Positions 32,583-40,911 of a DNA stretch of 64,000 nt are shown piece after piece (position 1 is the stretch's first letter; each line of letters begins with the position of its first letter). The DNA lies in NCBI GenBank assembly GCA_031392945.1, contig JANMVT010000195.1, positions 34,924 through 98,923 of the forward strand. The letters run 5' to 3'. Source of the DNA: JANYCG01 sp031392945. GTDB lineage: Bacteria; Pseudomonadota; Gammaproteobacteria; Burkholderiales; Burkholderiaceae_C. A model generated the notes under the pieces. That model made no database searches, was not told where the DNA came from, and saw nothing but the letters and a program-made list of their open reading frames with translations. Position numbers and translations under genes: made by a program.

Positions 32583-34254
32583 GCGGCTGCGTCGGGGTTG
32601 AGCCAATAGCACCTTGCGAAAAAAGCAGTGCCTCGTCCACTGACTTCATGAATTCGTGCATGTTGAGGGGCTTGGTGATGTAGCGGAAGAAACCGGCCCG
32701 CAGTCCTTTTTCCACTTCATGGGGCATGGCATAGGCGCTCAAGGCCAGTACTGGAATGTGCGACGTAGTCGGATCTTCGCGCAATTTTCCCAGGCTCTCA
32801 ATCCCGCCCATGCCGGGCTGGTCAAGGTCCATCAAGATCACGGCCGGTTGGTGCGCGCGCGCAAACTCAAGCGCCAAGCCTCCATGCGTTGCGCTTAGCA
32901 GGCGATGGTTGGGGCGCTGGGCAATCAACTGCTCTACAAGTTCGAGGTTGGCGGGGTTGTCGTCCACATGCAGCACGGTGTGAGGACGGGCGCCAGAGGG
33001 CGGACCTGCAAGCGCTGTTGAGGCCCATGCGGGTTCGTCCTGCGAGACCGCGGGGGCCGGCGCAGCATTCAATTCAATCCAGAACTCGCTGCCTTTGCCC
33101 ACAGCGCTGTGCACACCAATTTCGCCGTGCATGAGTTCTGTCAGGCGCTTGCACATCACGAGGCCAATGCCAGTGCCCTGCACGGTGCCGGTTTCCCGCC
33201 CAAGCCGGTTGAAGGGCTGAAACAGCTGTTCGATTTGTGCCGCGCTCAATCCTTCGCCTGTGTCCTGCACGGCAATGCGAATGCGGCCAGCAAGTGTGGG
33301 CTTGCAGGTGACATCTACCGTGCCGCCCTGGCGGTTGTATTTGACGGCATTGGACAGCAGGTTGATCAGAATCTGCTTGACCCGGACGCGGTCTGCTTCC
33401 ACAAACACGGGATGGTCGAAGCGGGGCAGAGCGACCCTGATGTTGCGCTGGTCCGCCAGGGGCGCGATCATGATCTGGCATTCATGCAGGACGCCGGCCA
33501 GCGCCAGAGGTTCCGGCTCCATGCGAGAGACGCCCGACTCGATGCTCGCAATGTCCAGGGTTTCGTTGATGAGCTTCAACAGGTACCAGCCAGACGTGAC
33601 AATATGGGCCAGGCTCTTTTTTTGCGCCGGTGTCGGCGCCGGTGTACCGGAATCCATCAGCTGGGCAAAGCCCAAAATGGCATTGAGCGGCGTGCGCAGT
33701 TCGTGGCTCATTTGGGTCAAATGTTCTGATTTCGCCTGGTTGGCTTTCTCCGCCGCAAGCTTGGCCTGACTCAGGTCAAGTTCTGCCTGCTTGCGTTTTG
33801 AAATGTCGCTGAACAGGATGGCCACCTGGTTTGTTTCCGGACTGCCATAGCGGAACGCGTACACGTCAAACCAGCGATGCATCGACTCAGCGTGGTTTTC
33901 ACAACGAATCGGTTCGCCTGTCAGGGCAACTTTGCCATAGGTTTCAAACCAATGTGCTTCAATGCCAGGCACCAACTCGCGTATGGTTCTCCCTTGCGCA
34001 TTTTCCAAACCGGTTTGTTGCCCGAACGAAGGGCTTACTTCCAGAAAACGATAGTCCACCGGCCGAACCTGGGTGTCAAACAGCATCTGTACGACGCAGT
34101 ACCCTTCTCCAATTGAATTGAAAAGTGTGCGGTAGCGTTGTTCGGATTGGTGCAGCGCCAGTTTGGAACGGGCAAGTTCTTCAGCCAGGCCAATCCGCCC
34201 GGCCTCGTTTTCCAATGCCTGAGGGACTATTTGAGGTGGGTGGCCGGGAATCAT
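32566..34254 (-). CDS. PAS hybrid sensor histidine kinase with C-terminal receiver
   Basis: 562 residues from ATG 34254 (a GTG four codons earlier, overlapping the upstream stop, is an alternative; the frame is open further). Order: PAS (about 36-155), HisKA with phospho-His184 in SHELRTPLNAILGF, HATPase with NLLSNAVKYN (N box), DTGEGLS and GTGIGL (G boxes), and a receiver with Asp in ILMDLDQPG and Lys in YITKPLN. No membrane helix is visible, so it is cytoplasmic. Its receiver is close to the one cut by the left window end. Confidence 0.9.
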   Translation of the reverse strand: MIPGHPPQIVPQALENEAGRIGLAEELARSKLALHQSEQRYRTLFNSIGEGYCVVQMLFDTQVRPVDYRFLEVSPSFGQQTGLENAQGRTIRELVPGIEAHWFETYGKVALTGEPIRCENHAESMHRWFDVYAFRYGSPETNQVAILFSDISKRKQAELDLSQAKLAAEKANQAKSEHLTQMSHELRTPLNAILGFAQLMDSGTPAPTPAQKKSLAHIVTSGWYLLKLINETLDIASIESGVSRMEPEPLALAGVLHECQIMIAPLADQRNIRVALPRFDHPVFVEADRVRVKQILINLLSNAVKYNRQGGTVDVTCKPTLAGRIRIAVQDTGEGLSAAQIEQLFQPFNRLGRETGTVQGTGIGLVMCKRLTELMHGEIGVHSAVGKGSEFWIELNAAPAPAVSQDEPAWASTALAGPPSGARPHTVLHVDDNPANLELVEQLIAQRPNHRLLSATHGGLALEFARAHQPAVILMDLDQPGMGGIESLGKLREDPTTSHIPVLALSAYAMPHEVEKGLRAGFFRYITKPLNMHEFMKSVDEALLFSQGAIGSTPTQPLNAVP

Positions 34255-34262
34255 CAGTTGGA

Positions 34263-34736
34263 TCACTTTCGAGGCTGTGCCGCAAGGGAGGCCAAAATGG
34301 TCATCCAGGACGCTGGTGGCACATGCCCCATAGCCTTGGACAGGAGTTGCGGCAGCAGTCCGGCCATCACGGCCGGTTTCAGCACCCAGCGCCACGGGCG
34401 GCTCCAGGCAAACAGGCCGCCCAGCACGGCGGCCCCCAACACCAGCAACAATGGATTGCGTTTCGCCACCGGCTGCAACCATGGCTTGGCGGCGTCGGCC
34501 AACAGCAGGCCGACGTTGTGCAGCGGGTGGCGCGCCCACCAGACGCGCAGTGCCTGCGATAAAAAATCGAAACCCGGCAGGCCTTTCAGGCGCGCAAGCC
34601 AAGGACCGTCAATGCCATGGCCCCCGCGCCCGCCGGAGTTGGTTGTGACGGGTAACATCGCCAGGCGCAACCGTTCGCGTGACCGTGTCAGCCGCTCGGA
34701 TGGCGTCAACACGGCGGTTGGCGCGACCGGAGTCAT
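34263..34736 (-). CDS. Hypothetical membrane-associated protein
   Basis: 157 residues. The N-terminal half is basic (SERLTRSRERLRLAM); the C-terminal half has one hydrophobic segment (NPLLLVLGAAVLGGLFAW) followed by amphipathic WRWVLKPAVMAGLLPQLL. It overlaps the holin-like gene by 4 nt. The cluster with holin-like, ElaB-like and DUF1328 genes is a known stress-associated arrangement. The function is unknown. Confidence 0.65.
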   Translation of the reverse strand: MTPVAPTAVLTPSERLTRSRERLRLAMLPVTTNSGGRGGHGIDGPWLARLKGLPGFDFLSQALRVWWARHPLHNVGLLLADAAKPWLQPVAKRNPLLLVLGAAVLGGLFAWSRPWRWVLKPAVMAGLLPQLLSKAMGHVPPASWMTILASLAAQPRK

Positions 34737-35116
34737 GGCGCGCCCGCCGCGCGCAGCATCGCCACGTCGGCCTTGATCTGGCGGCGCACTGCTTCAAATG
34801 CGCCGGGTTGCCCGGGCGTGCGCGCCGCCAATAGGCAGGCGACAGCCGCCACGATGGTCGGCAGGGGCACGAAGGCCAGCAACCAGGGCGCATGCATTCG
34901 CTCCACTGGAACCACCGCCCAGGCCATCACGGCCACACCCACCAACACCACGCTGACGCCCGTGAAGCACAGGGCCGACGCATACAGAATCGTCCGGCGT
35001 TTGCCGGTCGCGACAGTGGTGGCGACTTCGGCCGCAACCAAGTCGGCATAGGCCTCAGCATGGTCGGCCAGCAAATTCGGCTGGGTCGCAAGCAGATGGA
35101 GCAAGGGGTGCAACAT
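34733..35116 (-). CDS. Phage-holin-family (holin-X superfamily) membrane protein
   Basis: 127 residues from ATG 35116. A helical N-terminus (ADLVAAEVATTVATGKRRTI) is followed by two membrane helices (ILYASALCFTGVSVVLVGVA and APWLLAFVPLPTIVAAVACL), as in the Burkholderiales holin-like proteins encoded next to ElaB/YqjD-type genes. It is not a phage lysis gene by context. Confidence 0.7.
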   Translation of the reverse strand: MLHPLLHLLATQPNLLADHAEAYADLVAAEVATTVATGKRRTILYASALCFTGVSVVLVGVAVMAWAVVPVERMHAPWLLAFVPLPTIVAAVACLLAARTPGQPGAFEAVRRQIKADVAMLRAAGAP

Positions 35117-35135
35117 GGCAGGCGGCCACTGCAAA

Positions 35136-35516
35136 TCAGGTGCGGCGCTGCGAATGGCTCAACATGCTGACCAGGGCCATCAGGGCGGCACCTGTCGCGG
35201 CCGCGATCAGGATCGCCTTGACCGGCTCGTCCTTGACGTAGTTGACCGTGCCATCGCGCGCGCGCAAAGCGGTGTCGGTGAGCTGCTGCGAGGTGTGGCG
35301 CACGCCATCAACGCCGCTGGCCCAAAGCGCGTTGGCCTGGCTGGTGGCGCGGTTGATCAGGGGCGCGGCCTGGTTGCGCAACTGGATCACGCTGTCGGCC
35401 AGGCTGTCGAGCGCGCCATTGGCGGCCTGTTGCGTGGCTTCAATGGCGTGCCCGGCCGATGCGGCAACCTGGTCGGCGATGCCGTTGGATCTTTGCGTTG
35501 GATTGGCTTCTAACAT
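35136..35516 (-). CDS. ElaB/YqjD (DUF883)-like membrane-anchored protein
   Basis: 126 residues with AAGGAATTCCC before ATG. A long helical segment (QVAASAGHAIEATQQAANGA...) is followed by VNYVKDEPVKAILIAAATGA ALMAL, the C-terminal membrane anchor of the ElaB/YqjD family, which binds ribosomes at the inner membrane in stationary phase in E. coli. The spacing to the holin-like gene is 19 nt. Confidence 0.8.
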   Translation of the reverse strand: MLEANPTQRSNGIADQVAASAGHAIEATQQAANGALDSLADSVIQLRNQAAPLINRATSQANALWASGVDGVRHTSQQLTDTALRARDGTVNYVKDEPVKAILIAAATGAALMALVSMLSHSQRRT

Positions 35517-35566
35517 GGGAATTCCTTTGAGTGGAGGTTCAGGACGGGACGGGAAAGAAATCAGTG

Positions 35567-35731
35567 TCAGTTCTTCTTGATCAGCGCAAACAGGAAACTG
35601 GCTACCGCCAGGATCGCAAAGACGACAAAAAGGATCTTGCCGATGCCCATGGCGCTGGCGGCGATGCCGCCAAAGCCGAACAGGGCGGCAATCAGGGCGA
35701 TGACGAAGAACACGACGGCGTAGTGCAACAT
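35567..35731 (-). CDS. DUF1328 small membrane protein
   Basis: 54 residues with an excellent AAGGAG site. Two helices: HYAVVFFVIALIAALFGFGG and ILFVVFAILAVASFLFALI, then IKKN, exactly the DUF1328 (YtjA) pattern. It lies upstream of the ElaB-like gene on the same strand, and a GTCAG-N4-CTCCTACA motif lies about 145 bp before its start. Confidence 0.88.
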   Translation of the reverse strand: MLHYAVVFFVIALIAALFGFGGIAASAMGIGKILFVVFAILAVASFLFALIKKN

Positions 35732-35876
35732 GGCGAGGCTCCTTGGGTGGCGGGCCGCAACGGCCCGGGGGATCGATTGGGATCAGGTTTTTGCGACGTC
35801 CCCAGTGTCACCGCCTGCAAGCGCCAGCGCGATAAGCGCGCCAGCCGTGCGTCTGTCGGGGGAGCGGGGGTGCGTG

Positions 35877-35893
35877 TGTAGGAGCCGGCTGAC
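35877..35893 (-). promoter_or_regulatory. GTCAG-N4-CTCCTACA motif upstream of DUF1328 gene
   Basis: Minus strand: GTCAG, CCGG, CTCCTACA. Same spacing as at 20186 and 38499. It is 146 bp before the DUF1328 start. Confidence 0.4.
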
Positions 35894-35910
35894 AGGGCGC
35901 GCCAAGCGCT

Positions 35911-37284
35911 TCAGGCCGGTGCCGCCTGGGCGGAGGCTTCAGCCACTGATTGCGGCAGCCTGGCCTGGATCGTGGTGCCGTGTCCGGGGCGCGACGCCAC
36001 GGTCAACACCCCGCCTTCGGCCTGGACGCGGAAACGCATGCCCACCAGGCCGTAGGCAGAGCCAACCCTGGCTGCCGAATCAAAGCCCACCCCGTCGTCG
36101 CGCACCGCGACTTCCACCTGCGGCCCGTCGGCGGCCAGGCTGACCCAGACCTCGCTGGCTTTGGCGTATTTGCCGATGTTGGTGAAAGACTCCTGCACCA
36201 GCCGATAAACCGTGAGCTCGCCGCTGGCGCTGAGCTGGACAGGCGCCAGCGCGCAATGGATCTGGATGCCGGATGCTTCGCTGAACTCGCGCGCCAGGAT
36301 TTCCAGCGTCTCCACCAGGCCCAGATTGCCCAGCGCGGAGGGGCGCAGGTTTTCAATGATGCCGCGCCCCAGGGTGATGCTGCTGTTGAGTGTTGCAACC
36401 AGGTGCGCCAGCAGATCCAGCGACTCGGGGGCGGTCTTGGCGATGCGCGACTTGATGCGCGCGGCGTCAAGTTTGGCCGAGGTCAGCAGCGCGCCCAGGT
36501 CGTCGTGCAGGTTGCGTGCCAAGCGGCTTCGTTCGTCCTCGCGTGCGGTAAGCAGGTGGTGGGTCAGCTCGGTTAGCTGCGCCGTGCGTTTGACGACTTC
36601 AACTTCAAGGCGGTCGCGCTCACGCTGCAAGAGATCCGTCAAGTCTTTTTGCCGCTTTTCATGTTCCAGGCTTTGCTGCAAATACATCAACAGGGCGAGC
36701 AGGCTGACCGCACTCAACGCCGCCAGGCCAATGCGGCTGATCAGCAGCGTCTGGTAGGTTTCGGCCTGGCTTTCAACAAACTGCAGTTGCTCGCGTTCAA
36801 TCAGTCTATTGATGACAACCAGGATGGCGGCCATTTCTTCCTTGCCAATGTCGCTCAACAGGATTTCTCTGGCGGAGTCATTCTTGCCTTCGTCGAGCAG
36901 GCGGATAGTTTCGGCAAGCTCTGACATCCGGGCTTCGACCAGGCGGCGGAACGCCGTGAATTCCCCGGACAACGCCGGAAATTCCAGGTAGTAGCGTTCC
37001 AGCCTCTGGAGCGAATTGACAATCGTCGCGAGTGATTCACTGTAAGGCAGAAGGTAGTCTTTGCGAAGGGTCAAAAAATAGCCGCGCTGCCCCGTTTCTG
37101 CATCGAGCAGGGCCTTGCGCAAGTCCCGGATGGTGGCTGTGGCGTCCGCGATCACCCCCGCCCTGTTGAGCCGGGCGACCGATTGCTGGTAGGAGCTCTC
37201 GCTGACGAACACCGTCGCCAGCGCGGCCAGGCATACCAGAGGGAAGAACAGGCGGTTGCGCTTGACAACTGCAAAAACGTCCAT
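35911..37284 (-). CDS. CHASE3-domain sensor histidine kinase (NarL-partner type)
   Basis: 457 residues from ATG 37284 (AGGAG 6 nt upstream). Membrane helix (LFFPLVCLAALATVFVSE), periplasmic CHASE3 domain (about 35-180, DAETGQRGYFLTLRKDYL), second helix (IGLAALSAVSLLALLMYL), then HisKA_3 with phospho-His in ERSRLARNLHDDLGALL and an HATPase C-terminal part (DDGVGFD, GLVGMRFRV). It is divergent from a LuxR-type response regulator 56 bp away, a classic pair. Confidence 0.92.
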   Translation of the reverse strand: MDVFAVVKRNRLFFPLVCLAALATVFVSESSYQQSVARLNRAGVIADATATIRDLRKALLDAETGQRGYFLTLRKDYLLPYSESLATIVNSLQRLERYYLEFPALSGEFTAFRRLVEARMSELAETIRLLDEGKNDSAREILLSDIGKEEMAAILVVINRLIEREQLQFVESQAETYQTLLISRIGLAALSAVSLLALLMYLQQSLEHEKRQKDLTDLLQRERDRLEVEVVKRTAQLTELTHHLLTAREDERSRLARNLHDDLGALLTSAKLDAARIKSRIAKTAPESLDLLAHLVATLNSSITLGRGIIENLRPSALGNLGLVETLEILAREFSEASGIQIHCALAPVQLSASGELTVYRLVQESFTNIGKYAKASEVWVSLAADGPQVEVAVRDDGVGFDSAARVGSAYGLVGMRFRVQAEGGVLTVASRPGHGTTIQARLPQSVAEASAQAAPA

Positions 37285-37340
37285 ATTCAACTCCTGTTTG
37301 GAAGTGTGGGATCATGCGGCATACAGGCCACCAATACACC

Positions 37341-37976
37341 ATGATCCGAATTGCCATTGTTGACGACCACGCCATGGTGCGTGCGGGCCTGCGCCAGTTT
37401 TTCGCCGACCAGATCGACTTCCAGGTGGTTGCCGAGGCAGCCACCGGGCGCCAGGCGGTTGACATTGTGCGCAAAGGCGAAGTGGACGTCATCTTGATGG
37501 ACATTTCGATGCCTGACCAAAGCGGCGTGGACGCGCTGGCCGCCATCAAGGCCCGCGCGCCCGATCTTCCGGTGCTGATTTTGAGCGGTTTCCCTGAGGC
37601 GCACTACGCCACCACCCTGCTGCGCCAGGGCGCCAGCGGCTACTTGAACAAGGATTGCGACCCGGAGGAGATCGTCAAAGCGATCCGCACCGTGCACCGG
37701 GGCCGCAAATACATCACTTCCGCCGTGGCCGAGCAGCTCGCCGACGGCTTGAGCGGGGGCGGCGCCGACAAGGCGCTTCATGAACAGCTCTCCGAGCGCG
37801 AACTGCAGGTCTTCCTGCGCCTGGCGCGCGGCGAGACCATCGGGCACATGGCCGTCAGCATGTCGCTCAGCGTGAAGACCGTCAGCACGTACCGCACCAG
37901 GGTGATGGAGAAGATGAAGCTCGAATCCAACAGCGACCTGACCTATTACGCGCTGAAGAACGGCCTGATCCAGTAA
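37341..37976 (+). CDS. NarL/FixJ-type LuxR response regulator
   Basis: 211 residues from ATG 37341. Receiver (IVDDHAMVRAGL, phospho-Asp in ILMDISMPDQSG, Lys in YLNKD) and C-terminal LuxR helix-turn-helix (LSERELQVFLRLARGE ... SVKTVSTYRTRVMEKM). It is divergent from the CHASE3 kinase, so that kinase is the likely partner. It binds DNA as a dimer in this family. The target genes are not known; the stress-type neighbours are candidates. Confidence 0.92.
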   Translation: MIRIAIVDDHAMVRAGLRQFFADQIDFQVVAEAATGRQAVDIVRKGEVDVILMDISMPDQSGVDALAAIKARAPDLPVLILSGFPEAHYATTLLRQGASGYLNKDCDPEEIVKAIRTVHRGRKYITSAVAEQLADGLSGGGADKALHEQLSERELQVFLRLARGETIGHMAVSMSLSVKTVSTYRTRVMEKMKLESNSDLTYYALKNGLIQ

Positions 37977-38000
37977 CCGGCGCCGTGGCAGGCGGCTGCT

Positions 38001-38408
38001 TCACAACAACGCCGGCAAAGTGGTGTCGATTTCGCCGTTGGCCAGGCGGCCGCAGTAGGTGATAAGGGCGTCGATGTCGTTGGACTTGTCGAACACCCGG
38101 TCGGCGCCCAGATCCAGGCATTTGCGCTTCATGGGGCCGGTGGCGTAATTGGTCAGCACGACCAGTTTGGAGCCCAGGGTGAGGCCGCTTACGCTGCGCA
38201 ACACGCCCAGGCCTGAGCCGGATTTCAAAAAGATGTCAACAATGATCAGATCGGCGTCGTTGCCTGGTTGGGTGAGCCACTGCACCGCCGAGAGTTCATC
38301 CTCCGCCGTACCCACCACCTCCACCGGAGCGAGATCCTCAAGCGTGGCGATCAGGCTTTGGCGGATCACGGGGCTGTCTTCAACAAGGTAGGTTCTTAGG
38401 GGGTGCAT
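38001..38408 (-). CDS. Single-domain response regulator
   Basis: 135 residues, receiver only: LVEDSPVIRQSLI, phospho-Asp in LIIVDIFLKSGSG, Lys in VFDKSND. It has no output domain, so it may act by protein binding or as a phosphate sink. It lies tail-to-tail with the LuxR regulator (24 bp apart). A TCCTACG variant motif lies about 150 bp upstream. Confidence 0.85.
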   Translation of the reverse strand: MHPLRTYLVEDSPVIRQSLIATLEDLAPVEVVGTAEDELSAVQWLTQPGNDADLIIVDIFLKSGSGLGVLRSVSGLTLGSKLVVLTNYATGPMKRKCLDLGADRVFDKSNDIDALITYCGRLANGEIDTTLPALL

Positions 38409-38498
38409 GGGTCATAGAGATGCGTGGCGCAAACGGGGAATTGTCCCAGTATGCATTTAAATGTAAACCAAGGCTATTGGGACGATGCGCGCCTGCAT

Positions 38499-38515
38499 GT
38501 CAGACGATTCCTACA
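38499..38515 (+). promoter_or_regulatory. GTCAG-N4-TTCCTACA motif upstream of crystallin-like gene
   Basis: GTCAG at 38499-38503, four bases, TTCCTACA. It lies 140 bp before the crystallin-like start. A TCCTACG on the other strand at 38558-38564 faces the response regulator at 38001-38408. Confidence 0.4.
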
Positions 38516-38654
38516 TCCCCTGCAACCCGGGATCACGCCGGCACGGGCGCCGCACGGCGTAGGACATCTACTACCTTCAAAGGCGGCGCAGTCCGCTAGC
38601 CTGCTTGCCTGGCGCTTCCCATACTGGGCGCACAACTTTATCCAGGACACCTCC

Positions 38655-39470
38655 ATGAAAGCCATCTACAAAACCGCGATCTTCGCCGCCGCCGCAGCCC
38701 TGGCGGGGCAGGCCAGCGCGCAGCTCACCTTCTATGAAAATGACGGGTTTCAGGGGCGCTCGTTCAACACCGGCGCCCAGGTCAGCAATTTCAACAGCGT
38801 GGGCTTCAACGACCGGGCCTCGTCAGTCATCGTCATGCGCAACCGCTGGGAGGTTTGCGAAGACGCCCGTTACGCAGGGCGGTGCGTGGTGTTGCGGCCG
38901 GGACGTTATCCCTCCTTGGGCGCCATGGGTTTGAATGACCGCATCTCCTCGGTGCGCACGGTGGGCTACAACGCCCGCATCGATGACGGGCGTTACGCGC
39001 CGCCTGCCGCGCCGGTTTACGACAACCGACGGCGCAACAACGAACGCCTGTACGAAGTCGATGTAATGTCGGTGCGCGCCGTCGTCGGGCCGCCCGAACA
39101 GCGTTGCTGGGTGGAGCGCGAACAGGTGTCGCAGCAACCAAGCGGCGGATCGAATGTGCCGGGCGCCGTCGTGGGCGCATTGATCGGCGGCATCCTGGGC
39201 CACCAGGTGGGCGCCGGGCGCGGCAACGATCTGGCCACGGTGGGCGGCGCGATCGTCGGCGGCGCCATCGGCGTGCAGGTCGGGCGTGACGGCAACCTGC
39301 AGCCGCCGGCCACGCAGAGCGTGCAGCGTTGCACCAGCGTGCCCAGCCAGGCCCAGCCCGAGTTGTGGGACGTGAGCTACAACTTTCGCGGCCAGGAGCA
39401 CCGCATCCAGATGACCACGCCGCCCGGGCCCACGGTGACCGTCAATCGCCAGGGCGAACCCAGATCTTGA
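38655..39470 (+). CDS. Beta/gamma-crystallin and glycine-zipper envelope protein
   Basis: 271 residues from ATG 38655. After a signal peptide (GQASA), two Greek-key motifs follow (TFYENDGFQGRSF ... FNDRASSV and WEVCEDARYAGRCVVL ... LNDRISSV), both with the N-D-x-x-S-S calcium-binding signature. The second half holds a glycine zipper (GAVVGALIGGILGHQVGAG ... GGAIVGGAIG), as in OmsB/Rcf-type 2TM proteins. The product is likely an envelope protein. The combination is unusual. Confidence 0.85.
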   Translation: MKAIYKTAIFAAAAALAGQASAQLTFYENDGFQGRSFNTGAQVSNFNSVGFNDRASSVIVMRNRWEVCEDARYAGRCVVLRPGRYPSLGAMGLNDRISSVRTVGYNARIDDGRYAPPAAPVYDNRRRNNERLYEVDVMSVRAVVGPPEQRCWVEREQVSQQPSGGSNVPGAVVGALIGGILGHQVGAGRGNDLATVGGAIVGGAIGVQVGRDGNLQPPATQSVQRCTSVPSQAQPELWDVSYNFRGQEHRIQMTTPPGPTVTVNRQGEPRS

Positions 39471-39527
39471 TGGCAACCAGAGCGCCACTTTCCATTCCCA
39501 ATCATTTCACTTCAACAAGGACTCCCC

Positions 39528-40079
39528 ATGAAAACCTCGTCAACGCTCAACATTTCAATGCTCATCAGCGCACTTCTGGCGCTGCCCGTGGCCCAGGCCG
39601 CAACCATGGCGAAAGCCGACTACGACCTTGCCAAGAAGGGCATCAGCGCCGGCTACAAGGCCGACAAGGCGTCCTGCAGTTCGATGTCGGGCAACGCCAA
39701 GGACATTTGTGTGGAAGTAGCCAAGGCCAAGGAGAAGGTCGCCAATGCAGAGCTGACTTTCAGCTACACCGGCAAGGCGGCCGACCACACCAAGGTCCAG
39801 GTGGCCAAGGCCGAATCAGCCTATGCCGTGGCCAAGGAAAAATGCGACGACCTGGCGGGCAACGCCAAAGACGTCTGCCGCAAGGAGGCCAAGGCGGTCG
39901 AAGTCAAGGCCCTGGTCGATGCCAAGATGGCCAAGAAGATTGACACCACGCGCAAAGAAGGCGCGCAGGACAAGATCGACGCCGACTACAAAGTGGCGGT
40001 CGAGAAGTGCGATGCCCTGGCCGGCGACGCCAAATCCAGTTGCATGGCCAGCGCCAAAGCCAAGTTTGGCAAGACCTGA
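39528..40079 (+). CDS. Periplasmic Lys/Ala-rich protein with three Cys-pair repeats
   Basis: 183 residues, signal peptide ending VAQA. Three copies of one unit: K-A-S-C-x6-GNAKDIC, K-E-K-C-DDLAGNAKDVC, V-E-K-C-DALAGDAKSSC, each followed by a helical Ala/Lys segment. Each pair of Cys could form a disulfide. The rest is helical (AKAKEKVANAE). No family recognised. A clear terminator follows the gene. Confidence 0.75.
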   Translation: MKTSSTLNISMLISALLALPVAQAATMAKADYDLAKKGISAGYKADKASCSSMSGNAKDICVEVAKAKEKVANAELTFSYTGKAADHTKVQVAKAESAYAVAKEKCDDLAGNAKDVCRKEAKAVEVKALVDAKMAKKIDTTRKEGAQDKIDADYKVAVEKCDALAGDAKSSCMASAKAKFGKT

Positions 40080-40095
40080 TCAATCCGCCCTTGTG

Positions 40096-40123
40096 AAGAC
40101 CGGCTCATGCCGGTCTTTTTTTT
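40096..40123 (+). terminator. Rho-independent terminator
   Basis: AAGACCGGC and GCCGGTCTT pair with a TCAT loop, then a run of T residues. It ends the transcript of the Cys-repeat protein. Confidence 0.92.
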
Positions 40124-40239
40124 GGCCCCATATTTTCATTGTGTATGCCAACGAACAGATGCCAATCCAGACGCGCGCCACACTGTTCCATCGGGTGGAG
40201 ATTTCCTTTCAACCTGATATTCACCATAGAGGTTTCATC

Positions 40240-40464
40240 ATGAATGCGATTCGTCAATCTTCAATCACTGTCGTTGTGGCCACCGTCCTGATCGCCCTGG
40301 GCGGTTGCTCCGGAATGACACGCCAGGAACAGGGCACCGCCACCGGCGCGGTCATCGGTGGCGTGGCCGGCAACGTGCTGGGCGGCGGCGGGCTCTTGGG
40401 CACGGCAGCCGGCGCAGCAGTGGGCGGCGTGGTCGGCCACGAAGTCACCAAGCCGAAATACTGA
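40240..40464 (+). CDS. Glycine-zipper 2TM lipoprotein (OsmB-like)
   Basis: 74 residues: lipobox LGGCSG, then GTATGAVIGGVAGNVLGGGG LLGTAAGAAVGGVVGHEV, a classic glycine-zipper pair, and a basic tail KPKY. E. coli OsmB is the nearest known analogue (osmotically induced outer-membrane lipoprotein). Confidence 0.85.
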   Translation: MNAIRQSSITVVVATVLIALGGCSGMTRQEQGTATGAVIGGVAGNVLGGGGLLGTAAGAAVGGVVGHEVTKPKY

Positions 40465-40489
40465 ACATCAACCAACACAAGGAAGCACC

Positions 40490-40849
40490 ATGAAATACGC
40501 ACACATCCTGGCCGCTGCGGCAACCACGCTCGCACTGGGCGGCTGCATCTCGTTCCCGGCCGGGCCAGCCGGCCCGCAGGGCGCGACTGGCGACACCGGC
40601 GCATCCGGCAACACCGGACGAACCGGCGCCACGGGTTATACCGGCGCGACCGGTGACACGGGCGCGACGGGCCGCTCCGGCAGCACGGGCGCGACCGGTT
40701 ACACCGGCGCCACCGGCAGCACCGGGGCCACGGGAGACACCGGCGCGACCGGCTACACGGGCGCCACCGGCAACACGGGCGCGACGGGGAACACCGGCGC
40801 CAGGGGCACCACAACGGGTGGAACAATCGTCGTGGTTCCCGCACGTTGA
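40490..40849 (+). CDS. Long collagen-like (Gly-X-Thr) lipoprotein
   Basis: 119 residues. Lipobox LGGC followed by FPAGPAGPQGATGDTG and then about 27 Gly-X-Y triplets, nearly all Gly-Ala-Thr, Gly-Asn-Thr, Gly-Tyr-Thr or Gly-Asp-Thr; the end is GTIVVVPAR. DNA of the repeat is itself built from 9-nt units, so the repeat number may change. It is a paralogue of 15560-15823. It lies 25 nt after the glycine-zipper gene. Confidence 0.8.
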   Translation: MKYAHILAAAATTLALGGCISFPAGPAGPQGATGDTGASGNTGRTGATGYTGATGDTGATGRSGSTGATGYTGATGSTGATGDTGATGYTGATGNTGATGNTGARGTTTGGTIVVVPAR

Positions 40850-40911
40850 TGCGCCGGGAGCGGACCCGCCAAGAGGCCAACCGGGTCTGCCAGAGCGTTT
40901 GATGAATCGCG

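Noticed and set aside
34733..35116. Holin-like gene as sign of a prophage
   Set aside because: No phage structural, lysis or integrase genes nearby; the family is also chromosomal in Burkholderiales.
40585..40800. Tandem DNA repeats as a possible CRISPR array
   Set aside because: The 9-nt units have no spacers and encode Gly-X-Thr triplets in frame; this is a collagen-like gene.
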